From Bacteroides acidifaciens (GTDB lineage Bacteria > Bacteroidota > Bacteroidia > Bacteroidales > Bacteroidaceae), in assembly GCF_024623065.1 (NCBI RefSeq), contig NZ_JANJZR010000009.1, forward strand, positions 1-64,000: DNA of 64,000 bases, given 5' to 3'. The translations under genes were made by a program, and so were the position numbers. How positions within the stretch are numbered: position 1 is the stretch's first letter; each line of letters opens with the position of its first letter. Shown piece by piece: positions 33,577-41,875 of the stretch. Below the pieces are notes generated by a model. It worked only from the letters and a program-made list of their open reading frames with translations. It searched no databases and was not told the origin of the DNA.

Positions 33577-33649
33577 CGCCCGGTGATAGAATCGAACTAC
33601 CAACCTTTACATTAACAGTGTATTGCTCTACCTATTGAGCTAACCGGAC
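33577..33649 (-). tRNA. tRNA-Asn (GTT)
   Basis: Acceptor GTCCGGT/ACCGGGC, anticodon loop CTGTTAA and T-loop TTCGATT. One mismatch at the top of the anticodon stem. Confidence 0.85.
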
Positions 33650-33729
33650 AATATACCTATACTCACCTGACCTGCGATACCCCCATTATGGCGTACCTGT
33701 GGGAATCGAACCACACCGTATAGGTTTTG
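33650..33729 (-). ncRNA. tRNA-sized spacer element C with T-arm-like hairpin
   Basis: An 8-bp outer stem, ACCTATAC (33655-33662) with GTATAGGT (33718-33725), encloses a T-arm-like hairpin TGTGG...CCACA carrying GGTTCGATTCCC. No anticodon arm is present. It could be a tRNA remnant or a separate RNA. Part of it (GGTACG...AATGG...GGTAT) resembles the tRNA-like hairpin in the rha leader. Confidence 0.4.
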
Positions 33730-33802
33730 TGGAAAGAGATGAAATCGAATCACCTTAACCGGATTTTCAGTCCGGCGCATACACCACGTCTGCCATCTTT
33801 CC
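33730..33802 (-). tRNA. tRNA-Phe (GAA)
   Basis: Acceptor GGAAAGA/TCTTTCC, anticodon stem CCGGA/TCCGG with loop CTGAAAA, T-loop TTCGATT. Confidence 0.9.
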
Positions 33803-33868
33803 ATATTCTCCCTTTATCCCCATACGCCGCATCGAAGGGAGAAACAATGCGGCAACTCCAACTATTGT
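33803..33868 (-). ncRNA. tRNA-sized spacer element B, predicted H-type pseudoknot
   Basis: Two perfect interleaved stems: 9 bp, TTCTCCCTT (33806-33814) with AAGGGAGAA (33835-33843), and 7 bp, GCCGCAT (33826-33832) with ATGCGGC (33847-33853). Loop lengths (3, 2 and 11 nt on the minus strand) allow an H-type pseudoknot. No tRNA fold fits. Confidence 0.5.
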
Positions 33869-33939
33869 TGCGGAGATTCGACTCGAACGAATGACCTTTG
33901 GGCTATGATCCCAACGAGCTGCCAGCTGCTCCACTCCGC
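33869..33939 (-). tRNA. tRNA-Met (CAT)
   Basis: Acceptor GCGGAG/CTCCGC, anticodon stem TTGGG/CCCAA with loop ATCATAG, T-loop TTCGAGT. The G1-C72 pair argues against an initiator; a CAT anticodon could also be Ile2 if lysidine-modified. First tRNA after the Com-like gene. Confidence 0.85.
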
Positions 33940-33955
33940 GATATTATCCTGAAAA

Positions 33956-34138
33956 CTACTTTGTACCCACAATATCCACATTTATGTAGCTCTTGCATCT
34001 ACGACACTTCACTCTCAATATAACAACACCATTGACATAGCTTATATCAGTTAGTTTCTGACCGCATATCGGACATAAAACTATCTTGTTGTATATTTCC
34101 CTTTGATCTGCATCTTTATCCGCACTAACTTTTATCAT
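33956..34138 (-). CDS. Com-like zinc-ribbon protein
   Basis: A 60-residue protein with two Cys pairs, CPICGQKL and CRRCKSYINV, matching the Com/zinc-ribbon family, whose Mu member Com activates translation of the DNA modification gene mom. A Mom-like gene is not visible here. It is the first gene after a strong minus promoter and heads the tRNA array. Role unknown: RNA or DNA binding is likely. Confidence 0.75.
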   Translation of the reverse strand: MIKVSADKDADQREIYNKIVLCPICGQKLTDISYVNGVVILRVKCRRCKSYINVDIVGTK

Positions 34139-34155
34139 ACTCCATGTTTTCGTTG

Positions 34156-34186
34156 CAAATATATGTACTGGATTTCTTTTCTCAAA
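34156..34186 (-). promoter_or_regulatory. Bacteroides-type promoter for Com-like gene and tRNA array
   Basis: On the minus strand TTTG (34186-34183) and TATATTTG (34163-34156) are 19 bp apart. It is the best-matching promoter found for the leftward tRNA transcript. Confidence 0.72.
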
Positions 34187-34239
34187 ACATTTTTGATATT
34201 ATTTTCTATTAAAATGTAGAAAATAATACTCTTTATACG

Positions 34240-34247
34240 TATTTTTG
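34240..34247 (+). promoter_or_regulatory. Possible promoter for terminase-portal operon
   Basis: TATTTTTG matches the TAnnTTTG -7 element. No good TTTG lies 19-21 bp upstream, so it is weaker than the divergent minus promoter. Confidence 0.45.
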
Positions 34248-34277
34248 TACTGTAATATTAGAATCAGAGCTTATAGG

Positions 34278-34317
34278 CCGGTCTCCACATGTGTAATGTG
34301 AGGATCGGTTTTCTTTT
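34278..34317 (+). promoter_or_regulatory. Hairpin plus T-run in the terminase leader (possible attenuator)
   Basis: Arms 34278-34290 and 34296-34308 pair over 13 positions with one mismatch and a 5-nt loop, then TTTTCTTTTT leads straight into the terminase ATG at 34319. It lies between promoter and gene, so it may terminate early unless read through. Confidence 0.55.
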
Positions 34318-34318
34318 T

Positions 34319-35923
34319 ATGGAGAAATATAGTGGAATAAAAACGGTTAATGCCAGTTTGGTGCTTGATTATGAATATATCCAAATGTTAAGGGACGCGG
34401 ATAGGAAAATTCCTAATCCGAATAAGATAATCGCACAAGGTGGAGGGCAGGAAAACATGCTTTCCACCCCGGCTGATATTACCATCTGTGGGGGATGCCG
34501 TGGGGGAAGTAAAACTTTTACTCTTCTTATGGAAACATTGAAAGATATAAAAAATAAAAACTTCCGTTCTGTTCTTCTCCGGCATGAGATAGACGATCTC
34601 TCTGATATGGTAGAAACATCATCCACCTTATATGATGATTTTGGGGAATACAACAAGTCCAAAAACGACATGCGTTGGAATTTCTATAAAGGTGGATTTT
34701 TAAAATTCAGCTATCATGCTGACACACTTGACGATTTCAAAAAGCGTTTTCAAGGTAAACAGTTCGCATATATAGGTGTGGATGAAATAACCCACATGGA
34801 ATATCTCAAATTCAAATACCTTATCACTTGTAACCGTAACGCTTTTCATATCCGTAACCGCTTTATTGGAACATGTAACCCTGATCCTGACAGCTGGGTT
34901 GCAAAATTCATTGACTGGTGGATCGGAGAGGACGGTCTTCCAATCCCGGAACGTGATGGCAGAGTCCGATATTGCTTTATGGACGGGGACAATGTTTCAG
35001 GTATATATTGGGGAGATACCCGTGAGGAAGTATATGAGCAATGCAAGGATATTATACACGCCTACTGGAAGCCGGAGTATGAGCAATATGGTACACCACA
35101 AGAACTGTTTATCAAGTCAGTTACTTTTATTGAAGCAAAACTTTCCGATAATGTAAAACTGATGTCTTCTGATCCGACTTATTTGGCTAACCTTGTTAAC
35201 CAGTCAGACGAACAACGCGCACGCGATCTTGACGGTAACTGGAAATACAAAGCTGCCGGAGATGATATAATAAAGCTGACTCACATGGAAGCCTTATACC
35301 GCAATTCCATGCAGATAGGTGATGGAATACGCCGGGTATCGTGTGATGCGGCATTTGAGGGTGGCGACAGTCTTGTCATGTGGCTGTGGGAAGGATGGCA
35401 TATAAGAGACATATTTGTTTGCAAACTTGACAGCAAGAAAACAGTCGATACCGTAAAAGCAATGCTGGAAGAATGGCATGTAAGGGAAGAATGCTTCACC
35501 TATGACCTTAACGGACTCGGACAAATATTCAAAGGTTTTTTCCCGAATGCAATCCCATTCAACAACAAAGAAGCCGTGGAAGAGAAATTCAAATACATCT
35601 ATGCGAATTTAAAATCACAAGCGGCATATCTGTTCGCACAAAAAATTATCAACCGGGAGATTTCCATTGAACCGACTCTTCTTGAACGCAAGTTCTCCGG
35701 CAAAGGGTTTGAGAAAGTTCCCCTTAGACAGATTCTCGACAAGGAAAGGAAAGCGATACGAAAGGATGAAGACAGTGAAGAGAAAGGCTGGACTATTATC
35801 AAGAAGATTATAATGAAAAAATTAGTAGGCCATTCTCCCGACTTCATAGAGGCATTGCTTATGCGAATGATTTTTGAAATTAAACATAAACGCAAACACA
35901 TAAAAGGTTTAGGATTAATATGA
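34319..35923 (+). CDS. terL: Terminase large subunit
   Basis: A 534-residue DNA-packaging motor. Walker A is GGCRGGSKTF (about 56-66), Walker B AYIGVDEI (about 149-156), and the nuclease domain begins with SCDAAFEGGDS (about 342-352). ATPase and nuclease would cut and pump DNA into proheads. ATG 34319 (MEKYSGIKTVN) is used, because the earlier ATG at 34289 lies within the leader hairpin. It overlaps the portal gene by 4 nt. Confidence 0.93.
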   Translation: MEKYSGIKTVNASLVLDYEYIQMLRDADRKIPNPNKIIAQGGGQENMLSTPADITICGGCRGGSKTFTLLMETLKDIKNKNFRSVLLRHEIDDLSDMVETSSTLYDDFGEYNKSKNDMRWNFYKGGFLKFSYHADTLDDFKKRFQGKQFAYIGVDEITHMEYLKFKYLITCNRNAFHIRNRFIGTCNPDPDSWVAKFIDWWIGEDGLPIPERDGRVRYCFMDGDNVSGIYWGDTREEVYEQCKDIIHAYWKPEYEQYGTPQELFIKSVTFIEAKLSDNVKLMSSDPTYLANLVNQSDEQRARDLDGNWKYKAAGDDIIKLTHMEALYRNSMQIGDGIRRVSCDAAFEGGDSLVMWLWEGWHIRDIFVCKLDSKKTVDTVKAMLEEWHVREECFTYDLNGLGQIFKGFFPNAIPFNNKEAVEEKFKYIYANLKSQAAYLFAQKIINREISIEPTLLERKFSGKGFEKVPLRQILDKERKAIRKDEDSEEKGWTIIKKIIMKKLVGHSPDFIEALLMRMIFEIKHKRKHIKGLGLI

Positions 35924-37416
35924 TAGCAGAGATTCTTACAAAAAAGCCTTTTGCAAGGGTTACTCCCGAAGGTTACTTGCAAGGCAGGATTACGAGCGAT
36001 TTAAGAAACGCATCGTTCACAAACAATAGTGAGAGGCTGACATGGCAACTCATTTCGCAGGCTGATTTTATCCGTGAGTTTTATCCTTCAGGGCACAAGA
36101 TCAATTCGGAATTGTTTTACCCGGATAGATTGAAATATGACGAAGAGAAGAAACGGTTCTTCCGAGAAAAAGTGTTCCGTGCCTCTTTTCCCTTTCAGAT
36201 GATAATCACTATTCAACAGCTTGTACATCTATGTGGCAATGACATTCATCATGAGCTGACCGATACCAAAGTCGATGATAGTTCACGGGAAATATTTCTC
36301 GAATTTCAAAAAGGATGGCTGGATAAGAATATGGAAATTGCATTTTACGAATATGCCAAAAGTGTAAAAATAACGGGAGATGCAGCAATCGTATTCTATA
36401 TGAATGAAGGTAAGGTATTCACCAAGAATCTCTCCTATTTTGATGGTGACACTCTTTATCCTCACTACGACTCCATAACCGGTCAAATGACACTGTTTGC
36501 CCGACGATACAGTGACTATGACGAAGAGGGAAAGGAACTCATTTCTTGGGTAGAAGTGTGGGACAATAAAAAAATGTACCGTTACCGTCAGGATAAAAGG
36601 GGAATAGTCGGAGCAATAAACAAAGTGAAACAGTATTTCGGTATTGAAGGATATACATTAGTGGAAGAACACGATCATGGATTTGCCGAATGTCCGGTTG
36701 TATATTATCGGGACAAACACGGTGCTTGCTGGAGCTTTTCACAAGATAATATCGACAAGTACGAACTGGCTATTTCCCATTTGTGTCAAAACAATATGGC
36801 ATACGCATTTCCGATCATGTTACTTAAAGGAGAAGATGTTGAAATTCAGGGAGATATGTATGGTGCGGTAAAAGCTATCACTATGGGGAAGGATGATGAT
36901 GCAGGCTTTATGAACCGTCCCGAAGCATCACAATCATTTGAACTTCAAATTAATACATTACTTAAAATGATTTTCATGGGGAGCTTTGTTGTCATGCCTC
37001 CCGAAGTAAAGTCAGGAGATTTGCCGGGTGTTGCTATCAAGCTGATATATTCACCATCCTTGGAAAAAGCCATGATTGACTGCAAGGAATTTGACGAATC
37101 AATAGACAAAATGAAACGGCTGTTTCTGCACGGATATGGAACAGAAAAAGGCCAACTTACCAAATTCCTCAATTTGAAAATTTTTTCGTGGGCAGTTCCA
37201 TACGTCCACCAAAATGCAGCCGAATTGGTATCGAACTTGGTACAATTAGTCGGTGCTGGTATTTTATCGAAAGAAACCGGCTCGGAAGAATCCGGTTATG
37301 GGAAAAACAATGAATGGGATCGTATCATGCGTGAATATAAGGAACAGCAACAAGCTGACTTGCTATATCAACTGAAAATCAAGAAAAATGAAAGTAAAGA
37401 GGGTAATGCAAAATGA
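35920..37416 (+). CDS. Portal protein
   Basis: A 498-residue protein coupled to the terminase (ATGA overlap). Size, order and segments such as GDAAIVFYMNEGKVFTKNL and QSFELQINTLLKMIF agree with SPP1-type portals. It forms the dodecameric DNA entry ring and contacts the terminase and minor head protein. It is the last gene before paired hairpins. Confidence 0.85.
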   Translation: MIAEILTKKPFARVTPEGYLQGRITSDLRNASFTNNSERLTWQLISQADFIREFYPSGHKINSELFYPDRLKYDEEKKRFFREKVFRASFPFQMIITIQQLVHLCGNDIHHELTDTKVDDSSREIFLEFQKGWLDKNMEIAFYEYAKSVKITGDAAIVFYMNEGKVFTKNLSYFDGDTLYPHYDSITGQMTLFARRYSDYDEEGKELISWVEVWDNKKMYRYRQDKRGIVGAINKVKQYFGIEGYTLVEEHDHGFAECPVVYYRDKHGACWSFSQDNIDKYELAISHLCQNNMAYAFPIMLLKGEDVEIQGDMYGAVKAITMGKDDDAGFMNRPEASQSFELQINTLLKMIFMGSFVVMPPEVKSGDLPGVAIKLIYSPSLEKAMIDCKEFDESIDKMKRLFLHGYGTEKGQLTKFLNLKIFSWAVPYVHQNAAELVSNLVQLVGAGILSKETGSEESGYGKNNEWDRIMREYKEQQQADLLYQLKIKKNESKEGNAK

Positions 37417-37430
37417 ACTGTACCAAAACG

Positions 37431-37535
37431 CGGAGCGCGAAAGCAATCTCGTACTCCGCGCTCCGAATCCAATGTAACTATACATCGGAAAAAGCCGCCT
37501 CTGCCTACATAAAATAGACAGAGGCTTTACTTTTT
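37431..37535 (+). terminator. GC-rich hairpin followed by terminator after portal gene
   Basis: A first hairpin with arms CGGAGCGCG (37431-37439) and CGCGCTCCG (37457-37465), then a second, GCCTCTG (37497-37503) and CAGAGGC (37519-37525) followed by TTTACTTTTT. The second is a rho-independent terminator. Between them lies one copy of ACTATACAT (37477-37485), the same word as the iterons at 41876-42107. Confidence 0.75.
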
Positions 37536-37614
37536 CAACAACTTGGTTGATAAGCTTGTGTTATAACAAGTCAACTTCTACATTGCAAATGTAATGAATG
37601 AGTTGAATATGACA

Positions 37615-37869
37615 CTACTTTCGATACAATTTTTTATTATAAGGCTTTCGAGGATATTTCCGGTTAAGCTTCTTTTGCAGATCATCACTGATACTTTCAT
37701 TCAGAAGAATTTTAGAATTTAGCACCCGGACTTCTCCAGTAAGTTCCATAATAGTTTTGGCTTGTGTCGCATTTTGTTTTGAAAGCTCAACATTGGCAAT
37801 AGCCAGTTTGCTGCATTCTGATGTAAGATGATTGAGTTTCTTTGTGCTGATTAATGATATTCCAAACAT
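37615..37869 (-). CDS. Small coiled-coil protein
   Basis: An 84-residue protein (MFGISLISTKKLNHLTSECSK) that is mostly one long helix with heptad-like Leu/Ile and a basic C-terminal tail (NRKYPRKPYNKKLYRK). It lies downstream of the minor head gene in the same direction. Function unknown; the basic end suggests nucleic-acid binding. Confidence 0.5.
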   Translation of the reverse strand: MFGISLISTKKLNHLTSECSKLAIANVELSKQNATQAKTIMELTGEVRVLNSKILLNESISDDLQKKLNRKYPRKPYNKKLYRK

Positions 37870-37898
37870 AATATTCTGATATTTAATCTATTAAATAA

Positions 37899-38687
37899 TT
37901 ATATTGCTGATACGGGAACAGCAAAGCATTTACAATGGCCGTGATACGGTGGTAATTTGTCCCATTCCACATGAAATCCGACTTCATCGTCACAAATGTT
38001 ACAAGGATAGGAGCTGCCACGCATGACAAAGAACCCTATGGCTCCACTGGCTTTAGCTTGCAATTCCCAATGCTTCATCCAACCCTCTGCCACAGCATAC
38101 TCCGTCAAATCTGACAGTGCAGTCCAAGAGCTTACAGTACGTCCTACTCCAAAAGACTCCTGAACACCGATTCTTGAAATAATAGAATAACCCTTTGAAA
38201 TAGCTCTCTGTATATGCTCATTAAGCAATGGCGTTTTTACCGACTGCCTGATAGATGAAAGTAGTTTGTCTTTGGAAAGGTTCAGTAGTAATCCAGCGGC
38301 AATGGCCGTTTCAACCTCCTTTGAAAACCGGTCAACATATTCTCTTGCGCGTTGTGTGAAGGTTTTGCCGTATGATTCTCGCGTTATATATGTTATGATT
38401 ACATCCTTATTGTCCTCATGTGTCGCTACTGCCAAAGTATAAGTATAGTCTTCAATTATTTCAAGAAGGGATAAAATTATGGCATCCACTTCCTCCTGCA
38501 ACTGTCTGTTTGCTGCAAAACGGAATAATTCAGGGCTGATCTTGTACCGGTATGAAATATCTATAATTTGTTTTGCCGCCTCGATCATCACAATTTGAAG
38601 ATTAGTGCGCATGGACAGCTCCGCATCCAGACGTTGACGGAGATATTCTTTGGCCTCTTCAATTTCCTTATCAGTCGGTATCCTCAT
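37899..38687 (-). CDS. Minor head protein (SPP1 gp7/Mu F type)
   Basis: A 262-residue protein. The C-terminal domain (about 215-262) contains RGSSYPCNICDDEVGFH and LPPYHGHCKCFAVPV, the Cys/His zinc-like pattern of phage head morphogenesis proteins. The N-terminal part is helical. These proteins enter the capsid with DNA and aid injection. It is in the operon with the primase, on the opposite strand from the portal. Confidence 0.85.
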   Translation of the reverse strand: MRIPTDKEIEEAKEYLRQRLDAELSMRTNLQIVMIEAAKQIIDISYRYKISPELFRFAANRQLQEEVDAIILSLLEIIEDYTYTLAVATHEDNKDVIITYITRESYGKTFTQRAREYVDRFSKEVETAIAAGLLLNLSKDKLLSSIRQSVKTPLLNEHIQRAISKGYSIISRIGVQESFGVGRTVSSWTALSDLTEYAVAEGWMKHWELQAKASGAIGFFVMRGSSYPCNICDDEVGFHVEWDKLPPYHGHCKCFAVPVSAI

Positions 38688-39078
38688 TTTTACGTTCCTC
38701 CTTAATACCTTCCTTGATACTATTCATGCTTCTTTCTTCTTCCAGTATCTTGGCATCATCTTCCGGTGATACCGGTTGCTGCAAGCTTCGTAGCCGTTCG
38801 GTAAGATCAGAATAGCTTTTAAAAAATTCTTCCATAAACTTAACATCGGGAGTTGCATTACTGATAAGGAAACATACTTTGATCCATGTTTCTAAATATT
38901 CTCGAAGTTCCTTATTGTTGGCTAACTCCCGAATCCGAGAGAACATTCCGTTGTCATCCCGAAAACGCATACTCCAAAAACCTGACACTGCCTTAATGCT
39001 GATCCAGTCATGTTCACTACCATTATCTCTCGTAACAATAAAGTTACCTACCTGAATACCGTTTGTTTTTTTGCCCAT
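38671..39078 (-). CDS. Hypothetical protein upstream of minor head gene
   Basis: A 135-residue acidic, helical protein (MGKKTNGIQVGNFIVTRDNG) with a highly charged end. It overlaps the minor head gene by 17 nt. Segment WISIKAVSGFWSMRFRDDNG looks like a small beta domain. Possibly a head accessory protein. Confidence 0.55.
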   Translation of the reverse strand: MGKKTNGIQVGNFIVTRDNGSEHDWISIKAVSGFWSMRFRDDNGMFSRIRELANNKELREYLETWIKVCFLISNATPDVKFMEEFFKSYSDLTERLRSLQQPVSPEDDAKILEEERSMNSIKEGIKEERKNEDTD

Positions 39079-39250
39079 ACATGTCTTTATTTAATTGTTT
39101 CTCAATATATTGTTTCCTTTTATAGCGCATTTTTCCAATATCAAAGTTATACCTCCACCATTTTTTCCTTATGCAAAACAGATGTGTCGGAATTGGAATG
39201 CCCAAATGCACATATCTATATGCAGCCTTTTCCTTCCAATTTCTACTCAT
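39044..39250 (-). CDS. Small basic hypothetical protein
   Basis: A 68-residue, basic protein with Trp and Arg clusters (MSRNWKEKAAYRYVHLGIPI). The TTG at 39256 opens two codons earlier; ATG at 39250 is preferred. It overlaps the next gene by 35 nt. Function unknown. Confidence 0.45.
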   Translation of the reverse strand: MSRNWKEKAAYRYVHLGIPIPTHLFCIRKKWWRYNFDIGKMRYKRKQYIEKQLNKDMYGQKNKRYSGR

Positions 39251-39252
39251 AA

Positions 39253-39474
39253 TCAAACATCTACAATTTCAAATTCATCCGCATGTTTTTCTCCAATCCA
39301 CAGTCTTTTTTGATTTTCAGTAGCCGTCTCATAAATTCTTCCTCTCTTGGAAAGATTTCTTTTCCTGAAAATAGCTTCTTCTCCTAATTCGTTATACATT
39401 TTTATTGAAGGTGATAATCCCTTTGCCCTGCAAAAGAACAGTCCCGTTTCCTTATGTCTAAATTTTACTGCCAT
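39253..39474 (-). CDS. Small hypothetical protein
   Basis: A 73-residue protein (MAVKFRHKETGLFFCRAKGL). The ATG at 39474 is used because GAGGA lies just before it; a start at 39489 would extend further into the upstream gene. The gene before it ends at 39477, leaving 2 nt. Function unknown. Confidence 0.5.
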   Translation of the reverse strand: MAVKFRHKETGLFFCRAKGLSPSIKMYNELGEEAIFRKRNLSKRGRIYETATENQKRLWIGEKHADEFEIVDV

Positions 39475-39476
39475 TC

Positions 39477-39659
39477 TTATTCCTCCCACGGATTTTCATC
39501 TTCTTCCTCAACGTAAATCCGTTTTAATTTGTCCGATACTTCTTTTAATTCACGCTTCATTTGATTTATATGAAATTCAACTGGCATAGGAATTTCCAAT
39601 GCTCCCCGCAGGTTATCAATTCTTTCAATAATCTCTGCAAATTCATCCGGTGCGATCAT
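39477..39659 (-). CDS. Small helical hypothetical protein
   Basis: A 60-residue acidic helical protein (MIAPDEFAEIIERIDNLRGA) directly after the primase gene (1 nt gap). It ends in EDENPWEE. Possibly a primase partner or helix-loop-helix protein; not recognised. Confidence 0.5.
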   Translation of the reverse strand: MIAPDEFAEIIERIDNLRGALEIPMPVEFHINQMKRELKEVSDKLKRIYVEEEDENPWEE

Positions 39660-39660
39660 A

Positions 39661-41328
39661 CTATTTGGTTCTTATTTTTAATTGTTTGATAATCTTCTCC
39701 ACAGCGTCCAATTCAAAAACTGTTGTTCTTTTCTCCATGTGGTACGTCCCTTCCAGTTTCTTCTCCCGGAACAAACGCTGGACTTGATAAATGCTTAATG
39801 ACAAGCAGGCCGCAAGTCCTTCATGGGTATAGGCATATCGTTTGCCATCTTTGTAAACCGGTTTGGCGATCCTTTGCTTATAGTTGCCCCGTAGGTCTTC
39901 CCGTTTCTCATAATAGAGTTTTTCCGTCAAGGCTGTTCCATATAAGCCATATACCTGACCGTTCGGGGTTCTTTTTTTGCGATAACCGGCTTCCGAAAGA
40001 ATACGTCCGAATACTGTCACATTCTCTTCTTTGGCATTATTGTCCTTACACCATTTGCAGTATTTCCGGTACAGAATGGCCGAAGACATCCATTTGGGTT
40101 CAATATCGGCAATTTCCTCATATCGGCACAGATAGTTCATTTGATACATGAACTTCATTACGGTACTACTTTCCGACTGATATTCATCCATGACATTTTC
40201 AAGTTCCTTACTGTCCGTCAACTTATAACCATTGGCGATAAAACGGTCACGACCTTCCAATATCCAGTTGAATATAGCCGGGTATTCGGCTTCCAAATCC
40301 CGTGACAGTTCTTTTTTCTGCCGGGCTTTGGGTATCTCCACTTCAAAAGGAATAATGCAAATACGCCGTCTCATTCCATAGCTCCAATCTTTCAAATATG
40401 GCATTTGGTTGGCATTTGCCATCAACAAGGGAATATTGTAAGCAGTAAAGTTGTCACCATAAATAGGCCGGGCTTCGGTAGGCTCACCACTAATAAGACT
40501 TTTCAACGTGTCACTATCCTTACCAAACTCTAACGCTTGTATTTCAGAACAGTAGTTCAACCGCTTGCCATTGATGAAAGCGATATTCTTTTTTCTTTCA
40601 TTTCCAGTAATCAATGCACCTATACCGAAATTGCTGACATTCTCCCGGCCAAGTATGCCCATGATTGTTTCAAAAACCACACTTTTTCCATTGGAACCGG
40701 AGCCACGAAGAACAAGCATTGTTTCCATTTTCGCCACACGCCGGTCAACGAAAATACTTCCAAGAAATTCCTGCAAAACTTTTTGCATGTTTTTGTCCGG
40801 CAAAACTTCATCCAAAAACATTCTCCAAAGAAAGACATGTTCTTCCGGCTTGTAGTCATAGGGAACGCATGTGGTCTGTACCCAACGGCGGTTGAAAGAA
40901 TGCGCACGGCGAGCACTCATATCAAACACGCAATTGTTAAATACCACAATAGCATTATCAGGTTTCAAGGCTTTTCCTGCCACTACACGCTTACAGACTT
41001 TCAATACGCCTTCCACGCGAGAATAATCGCCATTGGGCATCTTGCATTTACGCATCAAGTCATATATCAGGTTGCCAAAATCATCCCATGCCATCTCTTC
41101 ATATATCCGGCCACTGAAATAGTAAGGCGTACCATTGAATTTACAAATCGAAGATCGTATAATGGCTGCACGCATTAAGTCCTGCACAGCATCAACACGA
41201 GCTGCACTCTTGGACTCTTGTAAGGCAGCATCCAGTTTCTCGCCTTTCATAAGTCCAAAGACCTCATTCAACAACTTCCTATACTTTCCCTTCTCCATGT
41301 ACAATCTATGAATTTGAATATCCGGCAC
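39661..41328 (-). CDS. Phage primase/helicase (P4-type SF3, D5 family)
   Basis: A 555-residue protein. The superfamily 3 helicase core shows Walker A GSGSNGKSV (about 209-217), then EIQALEFGKDSDTLKSLISG and NIPLLMANANQMPYL as later SF3-like motifs. A C-terminal winged-helix-like segment (THEGLAACLSLSIYQVQRLF) may bind DNA. Such proteins open the phage origin. An iteron array lies about 500 nt upstream. Confidence 0.88.
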   Translation of the reverse strand: MPDIQIHRLYMEKGKYRKLLNEVFGLMKGEKLDAALQESKSAARVDAVQDLMRAAIIRSSICKFNGTPYYFSGRIYEEMAWDDFGNLIYDLMRKCKMPNGDYSRVEGVLKVCKRVVAGKALKPDNAIVVFNNCVFDMSARRAHSFNRRWVQTTCVPYDYKPEEHVFLWRMFLDEVLPDKNMQKVLQEFLGSIFVDRRVAKMETMLVLRGSGSNGKSVVFETIMGILGRENVSNFGIGALITGNERKKNIAFINGKRLNYCSEIQALEFGKDSDTLKSLISGEPTEARPIYGDNFTAYNIPLLMANANQMPYLKDWSYGMRRRICIIPFEVEIPKARQKKELSRDLEAEYPAIFNWILEGRDRFIANGYKLTDSKELENVMDEYQSESSTVMKFMYQMNYLCRYEEIADIEPKWMSSAILYRKYCKWCKDNNAKEENVTVFGRILSEAGYRKKRTPNGQVYGLYGTALTEKLYYEKREDLRGNYKQRIAKPVYKDGKRYAYTHEGLAACLSLSIYQVQRLFREKKLEGTYHMEKRTTVFELDAVEKIIKQLKIRTK

Positions 41329-41569
41329 GAGTTAAAGCCTCAACCATATATGCTGACAAGTTATTTATGGCAACATCACCTAAATATCCGCATCGCCACA
41401 AATCAGCACGCCAATCCTCTAAAGACGTGTCACAAGGTATATGATATTTTTGCATAATATCTCGCATCACCGCACAATCTTCATATCTTTCCTCTTCCTG
41501 CGCTTTTCTGAACACAGAAACAAAAACGTATCGCCCATAATCAAACAATATAGACTCAAACTTATTCAT
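41306..41569 (-). CDS. Small hypothetical protein upstream of primase
   Basis: An 87-residue protein (MNKFESILFDYGRYVFVSVF) that overlaps the primase start by 23 nt and is first in the minus operon. Mostly helical with several Cys. No family recognised. Confidence 0.5.
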   Translation of the reverse strand: MNKFESILFDYGRYVFVSVFRKAQEEERYEDCAVMRDIMQKYHIPCDTSLEDWRADLWRCGYLGDVAINNLSAYMVEALTRAGYSNS

Positions 41570-41641
41570 ATCATCATTTTTATACCCGAAAACAAAGCAT
41601 TTCTACTGTTTTTATACTATTTTTCAAGTGTTTTTATGCCA

Positions 41642-41649
41642 CAAATATA
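41642..41649 (-). promoter_or_regulatory. Possible promoter for the primase operon
   Basis: On the minus strand TATATTTG matches the -7 element, with transcription starting about 65 nt before the first gene. No clear TTG at -33. Confidence 0.4.
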
Positions 41650-41875
41650 GCTTATTTTCTACATAATTACCGCATAAAAGCTATTATTTTCTACTTAAAT
41701 ATAGAATAAATACGCTTTTTTTGAAGTCTTTTTTGTTATATTTTTATTGGTTTCATCATTCAATATCAATAATCGCAAAATATTGATAAACAAAGGAAAA
41801 CGGCTCTATTTCAATAGAAAATACAGATGAAACATTCTCTCTGATATGTATGGTTTATGTAGGGTTTTAAAGGCA

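Noticed and set aside
33956..38687. Mu-like transposable phage
   Set aside because: Com-like and MuF-like proteins occur, but there is a tyrosine integrase and tRNA attachment site and no transposase.
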